Assembly: GCA_945889365.1 (NCBI GenBank) | Contig: CAMDBQ010000010.1 | Location: 1 to 17,038, forward strand | Direction of reading: 5' to 3' | Source: Legionella genomosp. 1 | GTDB taxonomy: Bacteria; Pseudomonadota; Gammaproteobacteria; Legionellales; Legionellaceae | DNA length: 17,038 bases | In this document: piece by piece, positions 1 through 7,361 of the stretch | Numbering within the stretch: position 1 is the stretch's first letter | How the letters are laid out: each line of letters opens with the position of its first letter | Position numbers and translations under genes: made by a program | The notes under the pieces: generated by a model | The model's database searches: none | What the model was told of the DNA's origin: nothing | The model's input: only the letters and a program-made list of their open reading frames with translations

Positions 1-1
1 C

Positions 2-1117
2 CCCCATTCAATAAACTTTAGCCAAGCCCTCCGGATAGGTCAGTCCCACAGTATGAGCCCAATACAAATGACCCACCAAGACATCGCATTTATCCAATAC
101 ACGGGTGGTACAACGGGCGTTTCCAAAGGAGCCATGCTGACCCACGGAAACATGCTGGCCAATGTGATGCAAGCGTCTGCTTGGATAGCGCCCATGTCTA
201 TAGGCAGCGATGATATTGTGGTGACGGCACTACCGCTTTATCATATTTTTTCCCTTACCGCGAACTGCCTGACTTTTTTGAAAGAGGGATCAAAAAACAT
301 TTTAATTACCAATCCGCGTGATATTTCGCGGTTTATCAATGAAATAAAACAATCAGGCTTTACTGTTATCACCGGTGTGAACACGCTATTTAATGCACTA
401 TTAAATCATCCGAACTTCTCGTCAATTGATTTTTCAAAATTAAAGCTAGCACTATCTGGCGGAATGGCTTTACAAAAAAGCGTATCAATTGCATGGCAAG
501 AAAAAACAAATTCGCCCATTCTTGAAGCATACGGTTTAACAGAAGCCAGTCCCGCTGTAACCATGAACCCTATGTATCTAAAAGAATACAACGGGAGCAT
601 TGGCCTCCCCCTCCCCTCAACAGAGATTTCGATTCGAGATCCAAATGGGAAAGAAGTGGCTATTGGCGAAAAAGGTGAGCTAAGCATTTCAGGACCACAG
701 GTCATGCCTGGCTACTGGCAACATCCGGATGAAACCGCACTGGTTTTTTGGCCCGACAGGTATCTCCGAACCGGCGATATTGCCACCGTGGATGACCATG
801 GTTTTATTTATTTACTCGACCGTATAAAAGATATGATTCTGATCTCCGGCTTTAACGTATACCCCAATGAAATCGAACAAGTGATTAGCCTGATGCCTGG
901 TGTGCTGGAAGTTGGTGTGATTGGAGTAGTCGAAGGTGGTTCGACTGAAAAGGTAAAGGCGTGCATTGTAAAACGCGACCCATCGCTGACTGCAGAACAA
1001 GTCATAGCCCACGCACGCCTGCATCTAACTGCGTATAAAATACCCAAGATAGTTGAATTTTATAAAGAGCTGCCCAAAACCAATGTGGGCAAGATTTTAA
1101 AACGGGCTTTGAAATAA
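2..1117 (+). CDS. fadD: Long-chain acyl-CoA synthetase (FadD-type), 3' part, runs off the left edge
   Basis: An ATP-dependent fatty acid-CoA ligase, which activates fatty acids to acyl-CoA through an acyl-adenylate for beta-oxidation or lipid synthesis. The frame is open to the left edge with no stop, and the residues before the Met at base 53 still fit FadD, so that Met is internal and about a third of the protein lies outside. Counting from it, I see the AMP-binding P-loop YTGGTTGVSKG (16-26), YGLTEASP (160-167), the adenylate-binding GD (241-242), the hinge DRIKDMI (256-262) and the A10 motif NVGKILKR with the catalytic Lys at 347. All core motifs of the ANL superfamily are present, so the visible part looks functional. 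It ends 38 bases before the convergent gene at 1156-1539. Chain-length specificity cannot be read from sequence. Confidence 0.9.
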   Translation, partial: PHSINFSQALRIGQSHSMSPIQMTHQDIAFIQYTGGTTGVSKGAMLTHGNMLANVMQASAWIAPMSIGSDDIVVTALPLYHIFSLTANCLTFLKEGSKNILITNPRDISRFINEIKQSGFTVITGVNTLFNALLNHPNFSSIDFSKLKLALSGGMALQKSVSIAWQEKTNSPILEAYGLTEASPAVTMNPMYLKEYNGSIGLPLPSTEISIRDPNGKEVAIGEKGELSISGPQVMPGYWQHPDETALVFWPDRYLRTGDIATVDDHGFIYLLDRIKDMILISGFNVYPNEIEQVISLMPGVLEVGVIGVVEGGSTEKVKACIVKRDPSLTAEQVIAHARLHLTAYKIPKIVEFYKELPKTNVGKILKRALK

Positions 1118-1155
1118 ATTTAACATGGAAATTTGTGCTGTCTTTCCTGCGAAGG

Positions 1156-1539
1156 CTAATGTCGGGGCTTTAAATGATACGGCATGGGGCGTGGAATCTC
1201 ATATTGGATTTCTAGTTTAAGCTCAGACCCCTCCGGCATCATCATCAGCGAATGTTTACGTTCAGGCTTCAACGGTGGCTTCGGTTTGGGCTTCTGCAAT
1301 GTCGACGGCAAAGGGGTTAGTAGATAATTTAACTGTGGCTTGGGTTTAGGCGTCAAAGCATGTCCTGGATTAAATTGCCGACCATCAATATGCTGATGAG
1401 CCAACGTTTTGTGTCGCTCATTGAGCTTCTCCATCTCCAACTGTTCTTTTTGAGAGCGCTTATTATGAAGCATTCGCCTAAGCACAAGCAGCCGTTTGAG
1501 TTCTTCTTCCTTAGTTAAATGATGTGATCCTGATCCCAT
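1156..1539 (-). CDS. Small Lys/Pro-rich hypothetical protein
   Basis: A 127-residue protein of unknown function. The N-terminal half is highly charged and probably helical or coiled coil (KEEELKRLL... KEQLEMEKLNERHK). The second half has short KPKP repeats (TPKPKPQ, QKPKPKPPLKP) followed by a Met-rich stretch. No signal peptide or membrane segment is visible. A longer frame opens at TTG 1557, but a clean AGGAG lies inside it, 8 bases before ATG 1539, so ATG 1539 is preferred. A plausible promoter (1577-1605) supports real expression. It is convergent with the acyl-CoA ligase and divergent from the PDH operon. I recognise no family; low-complexity proteins of this kind are common in Legionellales, which is weak contextual evidence only. 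Confidence 0.6.
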   Translation of the reverse strand: MGSGSHHLTKEEELKRLLVLRRMLHNKRSQKEQLEMEKLNERHKTLAHQHIDGRQFNPGHALTPKPKPQLNYLLTPLPSTLQKPKPKPPLKPERKHSLMMMPEGSELKLEIQYEIPRPMPYHLKPRH

Positions 1540-1576
1540 AAAAAATACTCCTGACAATATTTATAAACCAAACCTT

Positions 1577-1605
1577 ATTGTAGCGCAAAAGTTGCCCAAC
1601 TCCAA
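1577..1605 (-). promoter_or_regulatory. Predicted sigma70-like promoter of the small Lys/Pro-rich gene
   Basis: Read on the minus strand: a -35-like TTGGAG (1605-1600), a 17-nt spacer, then the -10-like TACAAT (1582-1577). This places the transcript start near 1570, about 30 nt before ATG 1539. The -35 overlaps a small palindrome (ACTCC, 3 nt, GGAGT at 1599-1611) that could be an operator. Prediction by eye. Confidence 0.45.
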
Positions 1606-1687
1606 GGGAGTAATTGTCAACACGCCCTAGTTTTTATAAAAAAATATAGGTATCCTGTTTCACTACTATACTTTTTTTAAAACAACT

Positions 1688-1794
1688 ATTTTGACCTTGC
1701 TTGTCGACCCGGCTTGACCTTTAAAGAACATGACAAAACTTATCATATGCTCATACTCTTTAGACCAATCCGGGTCGACAAGCAAGGTCAAAAT
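1688..1794 (+). repeat. Perfect 25-bp inverted repeat in the PDH leader, burying the pdhA start
   Basis: The left arm 1688-1712 and right arm 1770-1794 are perfectly complementary over 25 bp, around a 57-nt loop. The right arm contains the AAGG ribosome binding site (1784-1787) and the A and T of the preferred pdhA start ATG (1793-1795). A -10-like TATACT at 1667-1672 has no convincing -35, but would start transcripts near 1679 that carry the whole stem. The 8-mer TTGACCTT occurs in the left arm (1691-1698) and again in the loop (1714-1721); both can pair with AAGGTCAA (1784-1791), so two competing anti-SD partners exist. No T-run follows, so it is not an intrinsic terminator. A DNA operator, a MITE-like remnant or an invertible segment are alternatives. 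Confidence 0.85.
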
Positions 1795-2896
1795 GGCCAC
1801 CCTATCATGGAGACTGGATGTGACAGAGATTGTTGCCCGCTTTGAAATTATTTATACCCAACTGCTTGATAATAGCGGTAACCTACACGGTGATCTTCCT
1901 GCATTTGCCAAAGACACATCGGTATTGCCTGAGCTATATCGCATCATGGTTCGAACCCGCGTATTTGATAAAAAAGCCATTGCATTACAACGAACCGGAA
2001 AAATGGGAACCTATGCTCCGATAAACGGGCAAGAAGCCATCTCAACCGCTATTGGTCATGCCATGCGGAAGGATGATGTGCTCGTGCCTTATTACCGCGA
2101 TTATGCGGCTCAATTTCAACGTGGCGTCAAAATGTCGGAAATTTTGGCCTATTGGGGTGGTGATGAGCGAGGCAGTCAATTTGCCTGTGATTCAGAAGAT
2201 TTACCCATTTGTGTACCCATTGCTTCACAGTGTCTGCATGCAGCCGGCGTAGCGTTTGCCTTTAAGTATCGCAAACAAGACCGTGTGGCTGTTGTTTGTA
2301 TTGGCGACGGTGGTACATCTGAAGGTGATTTTTACGAAGCGATAAATGTCGCCGGCGTTTGGAATTTGCCAGTGGTTTTTATCGTCAACAATAATCAATG
2401 GGCCATTTCCGTGCCCTTGGATAAACAAACCGCTACACAAACCATTGCGCAAAAGGCCATTGCCGCTGGTTTTAAAGGTGTGCAAGTGGATGGAAATGAC
2501 ATTCTGGCTACACGTCAAGTCATTGGTGAGGCCATTGACAAAGCTCGTATGGGTGGAGGCCCCACCCTGATTGAGGCCAAGACGTTCCGTCTATCTGATC
2601 ATACGACTGCTGATGACGCCACACGCTACCAACCCAAAGCACATGTTGAAGCCGCTTTACTTAACGAACCCATTCAGCGTTTCAAACGTTTTCTGGAACT
2701 ACAAAACTTATGGGATGAGCGCCAGGAAAAGGCTCTGATCGATACATGTACGAAGGAAGTGCAAAGCGCTGTTGATGAGTATTTAGAACGCGAACCCCAA
2801 CCGATCAGCAGTGTATTTGATTATCATTTTGAAACGCTACCCGATTATTTAATAGAACAACGAGCCATAGCAATGGAGGAGTCCGCTCATGCCTGA
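1793..2896 (+). CDS. pdhA: Pyruvate (or branched-chain 2-oxo acid) dehydrogenase E1 component, alpha subunit
   Basis: ThDP-dependent alpha subunit of a heterotetrameric 2-oxo acid dehydrogenase E1, which decarboxylates the oxo acid and passes the acyl group to the lipoyl arm of E2. Numbered from ATG 1793 (367 aa): YYRDYA at 100-105, the ThDP/Mg motif GDGGTSEGDF (171-180) ending in NNN (199-201), and the phosphorylation-loop-like segment RLSDHTTADDATRY (266-279), closer to Gram-positive-type PdhA or BCKDH than to AceE. The frame is open from ATG 1730, but that site has no spaced ribosome binding site, while AAGG sits 5 nt before ATG 1793 and the homologous region begins there. The 3' end overlaps pdhB by 8 bases. 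Pyruvate versus branched-chain substrate cannot be settled from sequence alone. Confidence 0.88.
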   Translation: MATLSWRLDVTEIVARFEIIYTQLLDNSGNLHGDLPAFAKDTSVLPELYRIMVRTRVFDKKAIALQRTGKMGTYAPINGQEAISTAIGHAMRKDDVLVPYYRDYAAQFQRGVKMSEILAYWGGDERGSQFACDSEDLPICVPIASQCLHAAGVAFAFKYRKQDRVAVVCIGDGGTSEGDFYEAINVAGVWNLPVVFIVNNNQWAISVPLDKQTATQTIAQKAIAAGFKGVQVDGNDILATRQVIGEAIDKARMGGGPTLIEAKTFRLSDHTTADDATRYQPKAHVEAALLNEPIQRFKRFLELQNLWDERQEKALIDTCTKEVQSAVDEYLEREPQPISSVFDYHFETLPDYLIEQRAIAMEESAHA

Positions 2897-3863
2897 TATC
2901 ACATTGGTGGAAGCCGTTACCCAGGCGTTGGCCTACGAATTGGCTCATGACGAAAACATTGTGGTCTTCGGTGAAGACGTGGGTAAAAACGGTGGCGTAT
3001 TTCGTGCAACGGCTGGCTTGCAAGATCGCTTTGGTGAAAACCGTGTTTTTGATTCACCTTTAGCTGAGTCCATGATTGCAGGCTTGGCTGTTGGTATGTC
3101 GTTACAAGGCTTGAAACCAGTCGCCGAATTTCAGTTTATGGGTTTTATTTATCCCGCAATGAACCAAATTATTTCTCACGCTGCCCGCATGCGCAATCGA
3201 ACCCGCGGCAGATTGCATTGCCCGCTGGTATTCCGTGCGCCATTTGGTGGTGGTATTCGAGCACCTGAACATCATTCAGAAAGCACTGAAGCTTTGTTCG
3301 CACACATTCCAGGGTTACAAGTAGTCATCCCATCGTCACCTAAACGTGCTTATGGTTTGCTTCTAGCCGCCATGCGAAATCCTGATCCGGTTATTTTCCT
3401 TGAGCCAAAACGCATTTATCGATTGGTGAAACAACCGGTTGCTGATGATGGAGCAGCCCTTCCATTGGGCAAATGCTTCACACTTCAAGAAGGTGATGAT
3501 GTGACCCTGATTAGTTGGGGCGCCAGCATGCACGAAACCTTACAGGCCTCCAGGCAATTGAATGAAGAAGGCGTGTCATGCGAGGTGATTGATATCGCCA
3601 CCATCAAGCCACTCGACATTGAAACCATTTTGCGATCAGTTGAAAAAACCGGTCGTTGTTTAATCGTTCATGAAGGGGCTAGAACATGTGGTGTAGGCGC
3701 AGAAATATCCGCCCAAATCATGGAAAATTGCATGGCCGATCTGCTTGCACCCGTGCAACGCGTTACGGGTTTTGATGTGGTTATGCCCTACTTTCAACTT
3801 GAAAAATACTATCTGCCCAGCGTGGCGCGAATTAAAGCCAGTGTTATGAGCTTAATGGAGTAA
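2889..3863 (+). CDS. pdhB: Pyruvate (or branched-chain 2-oxo acid) dehydrogenase E1 component, beta subunit
   Basis: Transketolase-like beta subunit that pairs with the alpha subunit to complete the two ThDP sites. It is 324 aa, normal for the family. It begins with the typical ITLVEAVTQALAYEL and carries VFGEDVG (26-32), DSPLAE with the ThDP-activating Glu (E60), the conserved EHHS active-site His pair (127-130), and the C-terminal transketolase domain with VEKTGRCLIVHE. The start ATG lies inside the last codons of pdhA (8-nt overlap) and is preceded by GGAGGAG (2875-2881) with a 7-nt spacer, so the two E1 subunits should be translationally coupled for equal stoichiometry. Nothing looks damaged. 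Confidence 0.92.
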   Translation: MPDITLVEAVTQALAYELAHDENIVVFGEDVGKNGGVFRATAGLQDRFGENRVFDSPLAESMIAGLAVGMSLQGLKPVAEFQFMGFIYPAMNQIISHAARMRNRTRGRLHCPLVFRAPFGGGIRAPEHHSESTEALFAHIPGLQVVIPSSPKRAYGLLLAAMRNPDPVIFLEPKRIYRLVKQPVADDGAALPLGKCFTLQEGDDVTLISWGASMHETLQASRQLNEEGVSCEVIDIATIKPLDIETILRSVEKTGRCLIVHEGARTCGVGAEISAQIMENCMADLLAPVQRVTGFDVVMPYFQLEKYYLPSVARIKASVMSLME

Positions 3864-3866
3864 TGA

Positions 3867-4979
3867 ATGATGAATGTTTTTAATTTACCTGACTTAGGCG
3901 AAGGATTACCCGATGCGGAAATTCACGAATGGTTTGTAAAGGTTGGCGACACGGTTGCCCTTGATCAACCCTTGGTTTCAATGGAAACAGCAAAAGCTGT
4001 TGTTGACGTGCCCTGCCCACAAAGTGGCACCATCACACAAATATACGGCAACCCAGGTGACGTCATCAAAACAGGCGAACCCTTGGTAGCGTTTGCTGCA
4101 GAAGCCACCGCACGCGTGGATAAAGGCACCGTAGTAGGCCATCTTGAAGAAAGCAGTGACGTTAGCGAAGATAACTTTATAGTGGGCTCAGGAAGCACCA
4201 GTCAACGGGCCAAAGCCACACCTGCTGTCCGCATGTTAGCAAAAAAGCTAACTATTGATCTGACAACGCTATCAGGCACTGGCGATCATGGTCTCGTTAC
4301 TCGTGAAGATGTTCAAAACGCGGCTGATAAAAAAGTACAGCCTCCCGCAGGCTTTGAGCCCTTGCGCGGCGTGCGTCGAGCCATGCTCAATAGCATGGTT
4401 CAATCGCATCGTGACGTTGTTCCAGTCAGTATTTTTGATGAAGCCGATATTGACAACTGGGGTGAGCAATCTGATATCACGGTACGTCTAATTCGCGCCA
4501 TCCAATATGCCTGCCAAAAAGAACCCGCGCTCAATGCCTGGTTTGACACACAACACAGTGCACGTAAATGCTTTGAGTCGTTGCATTTAGGTATAGCCAT
4601 GGATAATGATGAAGGTTTGTTTGTCCCGGTTATTCGCGATGTAGCGCAACAGACAGACCAAGGCCTGCGACAAATCATTGATGGATACAAGAAAGCCGTC
4701 AATGACCGCACAGTTCCTGCCGAAGATTTAAAAGGCGCGACACTGATTCTATCAAACTTCGGTAAATTCGCTGGTCGATTTGCTAGCCCGATTATTGTTC
4801 CGCCAATGGTGGCCATTTTAGCTGTAGGTCGGCTTTATTTAGGAGTGGTTAGTGAGCAGGGGAAAGTTGCCATTCATCGTATGTTACCCTTGTCATTGAG
4901 CTTTGATCACCGCGCTATCACCGGCGGCGAAGCAACGCGCTTTTTAGGTGCAGTAATGGAGTCGTTAAGCCAAGCATAA
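3867..4979 (+). CDS. pdhC: Dihydrolipoamide acyltransferase (E2) of the PDH-type complex, single lipoyl domain
   Basis: E2 core: takes the acyl group from E1 on its lipoyl lysine and transfers it to CoA. Domains in order (370 aa): one lipoyl domain with the acceptor Lys in METAKAVV (K43), an acidic/Ser-rich linker (about 85-112), the E1/E3-binding domain (about 116-152, ATPAVRMLAKK to GLVTREDV), and the catalytic domain (about 165-370) ending in SFDHRAITGGEA. In most E2 proteins the last motif is HRxxDG; here the Asp position is Thr (T352) after His348. Three bases separate it from pdhB; GGAG at 3857-3860 serves either ATG 3867 or ATG 3870. No E3 (lipoamide dehydrogenase) gene follows, so E3 must be shared from elsewhere. 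A branched-chain acyltransferase remains possible. Confidence 0.9.
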   Translation: MMNVFNLPDLGEGLPDAEIHEWFVKVGDTVALDQPLVSMETAKAVVDVPCPQSGTITQIYGNPGDVIKTGEPLVAFAAEATARVDKGTVVGHLEESSDVSEDNFIVGSGSTSQRAKATPAVRMLAKKLTIDLTTLSGTGDHGLVTREDVQNAADKKVQPPAGFEPLRGVRRAMLNSMVQSHRDVVPVSIFDEADIDNWGEQSDITVRLIRAIQYACQKEPALNAWFDTQHSARKCFESLHLGIAMDNDEGLFVPVIRDVAQQTDQGLRQIIDGYKKAVNDRTVPAEDLKGATLILSNFGKFAGRFASPIIVPPMVAILAVGRLYLGVVSEQGKVAIHRMLPLSLSFDHRAITGGEATRFLGAVMESLSQA

Positions 4980-4988
4980 TGGCTTAAC
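4964..4988. terminator. 9-bp perfect hairpin over the pdhC stop codon
   Basis: GTTAAGCCA (4964-4972) and TGGCTTAAC (4980-4988) are perfectly complementary around a 7-nt loop holding the pdhC stop. No T-run follows on either strand. It lies between convergent transcripts (PDH operon and the nuclease), so it may be a 3' stabiliser or a weak two-way terminator. Confidence 0.4.
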
Positions 4989-5026
4989 ACAAGACCGCTG
5001 ACGATTGATGGCTGCGTCACTGAGGA

Positions 5027-5845
5027 TTAATCCACAGCTTCCAACGCCATCAGTGTGCTCGCCAATCGACAACCGGCCAATGCTATACGTTTTTCTACAA
5101 GTTGTTGGGCTTCAAGTTGATAATGGATATCAGGTGAATAGGCATAAGCCGTCTGTATGGCCAATACATTTGATTCTTGTGCCCAATGCATGGGATTTAA
5201 ATCCATCTGCCTCATATTGCACGGCCAATAATGTTCAATCCTCATGGCTTTTTGTTTAATCCAAACGTGTCCATATCGACGTTTACCAACCAATAAACCC
5301 GCGCCTTTATCCCAGTATGAATGCAGATTTTTGCCCATTCGGTTTTTATGCAACACCACAAGATTACCCCCACGATCGCCCTCAGGATACTCTCTGCTAA
5401 TTCGAGTTGCTGCGTGCAAGGGCTGATGAATATCACCGACCACATGAACTAAAATTCGAAGCGCTAGACGTTTTGCAGTGGCGGTTGATTTAGGATTGGA
5501 TAGTGTTTTTTTTGCCTTATCTACAGCCCAAACTGCGTTTACAGTTGAAACGCCAGGTAAGCGTGTTCCGTCAGTAGAAAAGGGGATATCAATGTAATGC
5601 ATCGCATCATAGGCATGGGTTCTCGCACGAATAGTATCCAACCACACGGATGAATTGACAAAGTTTTTGGACATATAATCGTGATTTGCTTCTCGATTAC
5701 AACGATTAAATGTGGTTTTTGCTTTACGCGTTAACTGATCATAGGCAATTTGTGCAATAAGACGATGCCCTACGCTGTTCCAACATAGGGCTTGGGGAAT
5801 GTGTAACAAATAAAGAAATATGAATATGTATAGTTTTTTTTTCAT
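5027..5845 (-). CDS. Secreted S1/P1-type zinc-dependent nuclease
   Basis: Single-strand-specific endonuclease/3'-nucleotidase of the S1/P1 family, expected outside the cytoplasm, where it would digest nucleic acids for nutrients. The 272-aa product starts with a signal peptide (Lys-rich start, hydrophobic 5-19) whose cut before Trp22 would leave the N-terminal Trp that the family uses as a zinc ligand. All nine expected ligands can be placed with family spacing: W22, H27, D70, H83, H134, D138, H144, H175 and D179, within VGHRLIA, HVVGDIHQPLH, EGDRGGN and LHSYWD. It lies 30 bases downstream of rhlE on the same strand and could be cotranscribed, although the functions seem unrelated. The ribosome binding site is weak. 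The three-zinc site looks intact, so activity is expected. Confidence 0.93.
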   Translation of the reverse strand: MKKKLYIFIFLYLLHIPQALCWNSVGHRLIAQIAYDQLTRKAKTTFNRCNREANHDYMSKNFVNSSVWLDTIRARTHAYDAMHYIDIPFSTDGTRLPGVSTVNAVWAVDKAKKTLSNPKSTATAKRLALRILVHVVGDIHQPLHAATRISREYPEGDRGGNLVVLHKNRMGKNLHSYWDKGAGLLVGKRRYGHVWIKQKAMRIEHYWPCNMRQMDLNPMHWAQESNVLAIQTAYAYSPDIHYQLEAQQLVEKRIALAGCRLASTLMALEAVD

Positions 5846-5875
5846 TTAACGTCCGTGTTACCAATAAATTTATTC

Positions 5876-7195
5876 TTATGCTCCGCCGCGAGCCCCTACA
5901 GATGCCCTAGCTGCTGGTCTACTACCTTGTGTTTTTTGTTGCGGGCGACCTTGTCCAGATCGGCTGCTATTTCCAGCTGTTCTATGTGCCTTCGGATCAA
6001 ACGATCTAGCCGGTCTGTTACGATCCGCAGCTCTTGGTGCAGCACCTGCCGCTGGTAAACTATGTGTCGGTTCAAAACCATCAATTTCAACTCGATCAAG
6101 GCGATGTTTGATTAGTTTTTCAATCTCATGCAATTGATTAATCTCATCGGCACTGACCAAAGAAATCGCACCACCAACAGAACCCGCACGTCCGGTACGA
6201 CCAATACGATGCACGTAATCTTCTGCAACATCGGGTAAATCAAAATTAACCACAATTGGCAATTGATCAATATCAATTCCGCGAGCAGCAATATCAGTAG
6301 CTACCAGCACATGCACCTTGCCTGCTTTAAAATCAGAAAGGGCTTTAGTCCGTTGTGACTGACTTTTGTTACCATGGATGGCTTGGGCTTCAATACCGTC
6401 AATGGCCAGTAATTTAACCAATTTATTGGCGCCATGTTTAGTGCGTGAAAAGACCAGCGCTTGTGACCAGTCTTCATTACGCAGTAAATGGCTTAACAAA
6501 GCCGATTTACGGGCTTTATCCACTGGATGAATTTTTTGTGAAACAGTCACAGCAGTTGCATTGCGTGGCGTTACGCTAATTTCGACTGGGCTTTTCAAAA
6601 ACTCTTTTGCCATCTGACAAATTTCTTTTGAAAATGTTGCGGAAAACAATAATGTTTGGCGATTTTTAGGCAAGTATGTCATGATTTTTTTAATCGCATG
6701 AACAAATCCCATGTCCAACATGCGATCGGCTTCATCCAAAACCAATACGTCCACTTCATCCAATCTTACAGCGCGTTGTTGAAACAAATCCATCAATCGG
6801 CCTGGTGTCGCAATTAGAATTTCCACGCCACCACGCAATTTTTGCATTTGCGGGTTAATCTTAACCCCACCAAATACAACGGCAGTACGCAGATTTAGAT
6901 ATTTACCATATTGCTCTGCACTTTCATGAATTTGAGCTGCAAGCTCACGTGTAGGTGCTAAAATCAAAACGCTGGCATGGTTGCTTTTGGCGCGTGGTTT
7001 CCCAACCAAACGGTTCAAAATTGGCAACATGAAACCTGCGGTTTTTCCTGTACCGGTTTGTGCAGAAGCCAATAAATCAGCTCCGCGTAAAACGACAGGA
7101 ATGGCTTGTGCTTGAATAGGAGTAGGTGTGTCATAGCCTTGCTCAAGAACTGCTCGTAAAATAGGTTCGGACAGTCCGAGTGTTGAAAAAGTCAT
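5876..7195 (-). CDS. rhlE: DEAD-box ATP-dependent RNA helicase, RhlE-like
   Basis: Cytoplasmic ATP-dependent RNA helicase of the kind that remodels rRNA and mRNA in ribosome assembly or decay. The 439-aa protein has the full motif set: Q motif around TPTPIQ (24-29), Walker A AQTGTGKT (45-52), PTRELA (81-86), TPGR (130-133), DEAD (154-157), SAT (185-187), ARGID (304-308) and HRIGRTGRAG (329-338). Domain order and the immediate FSTLGLSEPI start fit RhlE. The tail from about 365 is basic and rich in Arg, Gly, Ala and Gln, as expected for nonspecific RNA binding. The start ATG has GAGGA 6 nt upstream, inside an inverted repeat (7200-7235). It diverges from the malic enzyme gene. RhlE versus another DEAD-box subgroup is a best guess. 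Confidence 0.9.
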   Translation of the reverse strand: MTFSTLGLSEPILRAVLEQGYDTPTPIQAQAIPVVLRGADLLASAQTGTGKTAGFMLPILNRLVGKPRAKSNHASVLILAPTRELAAQIHESAEQYGKYLNLRTAVVFGGVKINPQMQKLRGGVEILIATPGRLMDLFQQRAVRLDEVDVLVLDEADRMLDMGFVHAIKKIMTYLPKNRQTLLFSATFSKEICQMAKEFLKSPVEISVTPRNATAVTVSQKIHPVDKARKSALLSHLLRNEDWSQALVFSRTKHGANKLVKLLAIDGIEAQAIHGNKSQSQRTKALSDFKAGKVHVLVATDIAARGIDIDQLPIVVNFDLPDVAEDYVHRIGRTGRAGSVGGAISLVSADEINQLHEIEKLIKHRLDRVEIDGFEPTHSLPAAGAAPRAADRNRPARSFDPKAHRTAGNSSRSGQGRPQQKTQGSRPAARASVGARGGA

Positions 7196-7199
7196 TGTA

Positions 7200-7235
7200 A
7201 ATCCTCATCAGTTAAACTATGAACACATGAGGATT
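7200..7235 (-). promoter_or_regulatory. Leader hairpin containing the rhlE ribosome binding site
   Basis: AATCCTCAT (7200-7208) and ATGAGGATT (7227-7235) form a perfect 9-bp inverted repeat with an 18-nt loop. On the minus-strand mRNA the 3' arm carries GAGGA (7206-7202), the rhlE Shine-Dalgarno, 6 nt before the start codon. Folding would mask it. Confidence 0.6.
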
Positions 7236-7279
7236 CGGTCGTGACCAAAACCAGCTTGCGTACAAAAGATAGCCATCTT

Positions 7280-7307
7280 ATCATACAATTGAACTTTTAT
7301 CATTGAA
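7280..7307 (-). promoter_or_regulatory. Predicted rhlE promoter
   Basis: Read on the minus strand: -35-like TTCAAT (7307-7302), 16-nt spacer, -10-like TATGAT (7285-7280). A transcript from here would have a leader of about 80 nt that includes the 7200-7235 hairpin. Its -35 occupies the same bases as the malic enzyme -35 on the other strand. Prediction by eye. Confidence 0.35.
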
Positions 7308-7330
7308 TTTTTTATATAACACGCTATTAT
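7303..7330 (+). promoter_or_regulatory. Predicted malic enzyme promoter
   Basis: -35-like TTGAAT (7303-7308), 16-nt spacer, -10-like TATTAT (7325-7330), giving a transcript start near 7337 and a 25-nt leader. Bases 7303-7307 also form the predicted -35 of rhlE, so polymerase binding would be mutually exclusive. Confidence 0.4.
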
Positions 7331-7361
7331 AGCTGCATAATAACTTTACCCATTAGATTGT

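Noticed and set aside
1730..1792. Upstream in-frame ATG for pdhA (21 extra residues)
   Set aside because: The extension is encoded by the hairpin loop and right arm, has no spaced ribosome binding site, and does not look like the E1 alpha N-terminus; ATG 1793 has AAGG at good spacing.
1688..1794. Invertible promoter switched by the serine recombinase at 13267-13851
   Set aside because: The repeat arms share no core with the palindromes beside the recombinase, the 57-bp segment has no well-spaced promoter (TTGACC and TATCAT are 21 nt apart), and the recombinase is 11 kb away. Not excluded, but unsupported.
4400..4816. Minus-strand frame of 138 codons within pdhC
   Set aside because: Antisense shadow of the E2 catalytic domain.
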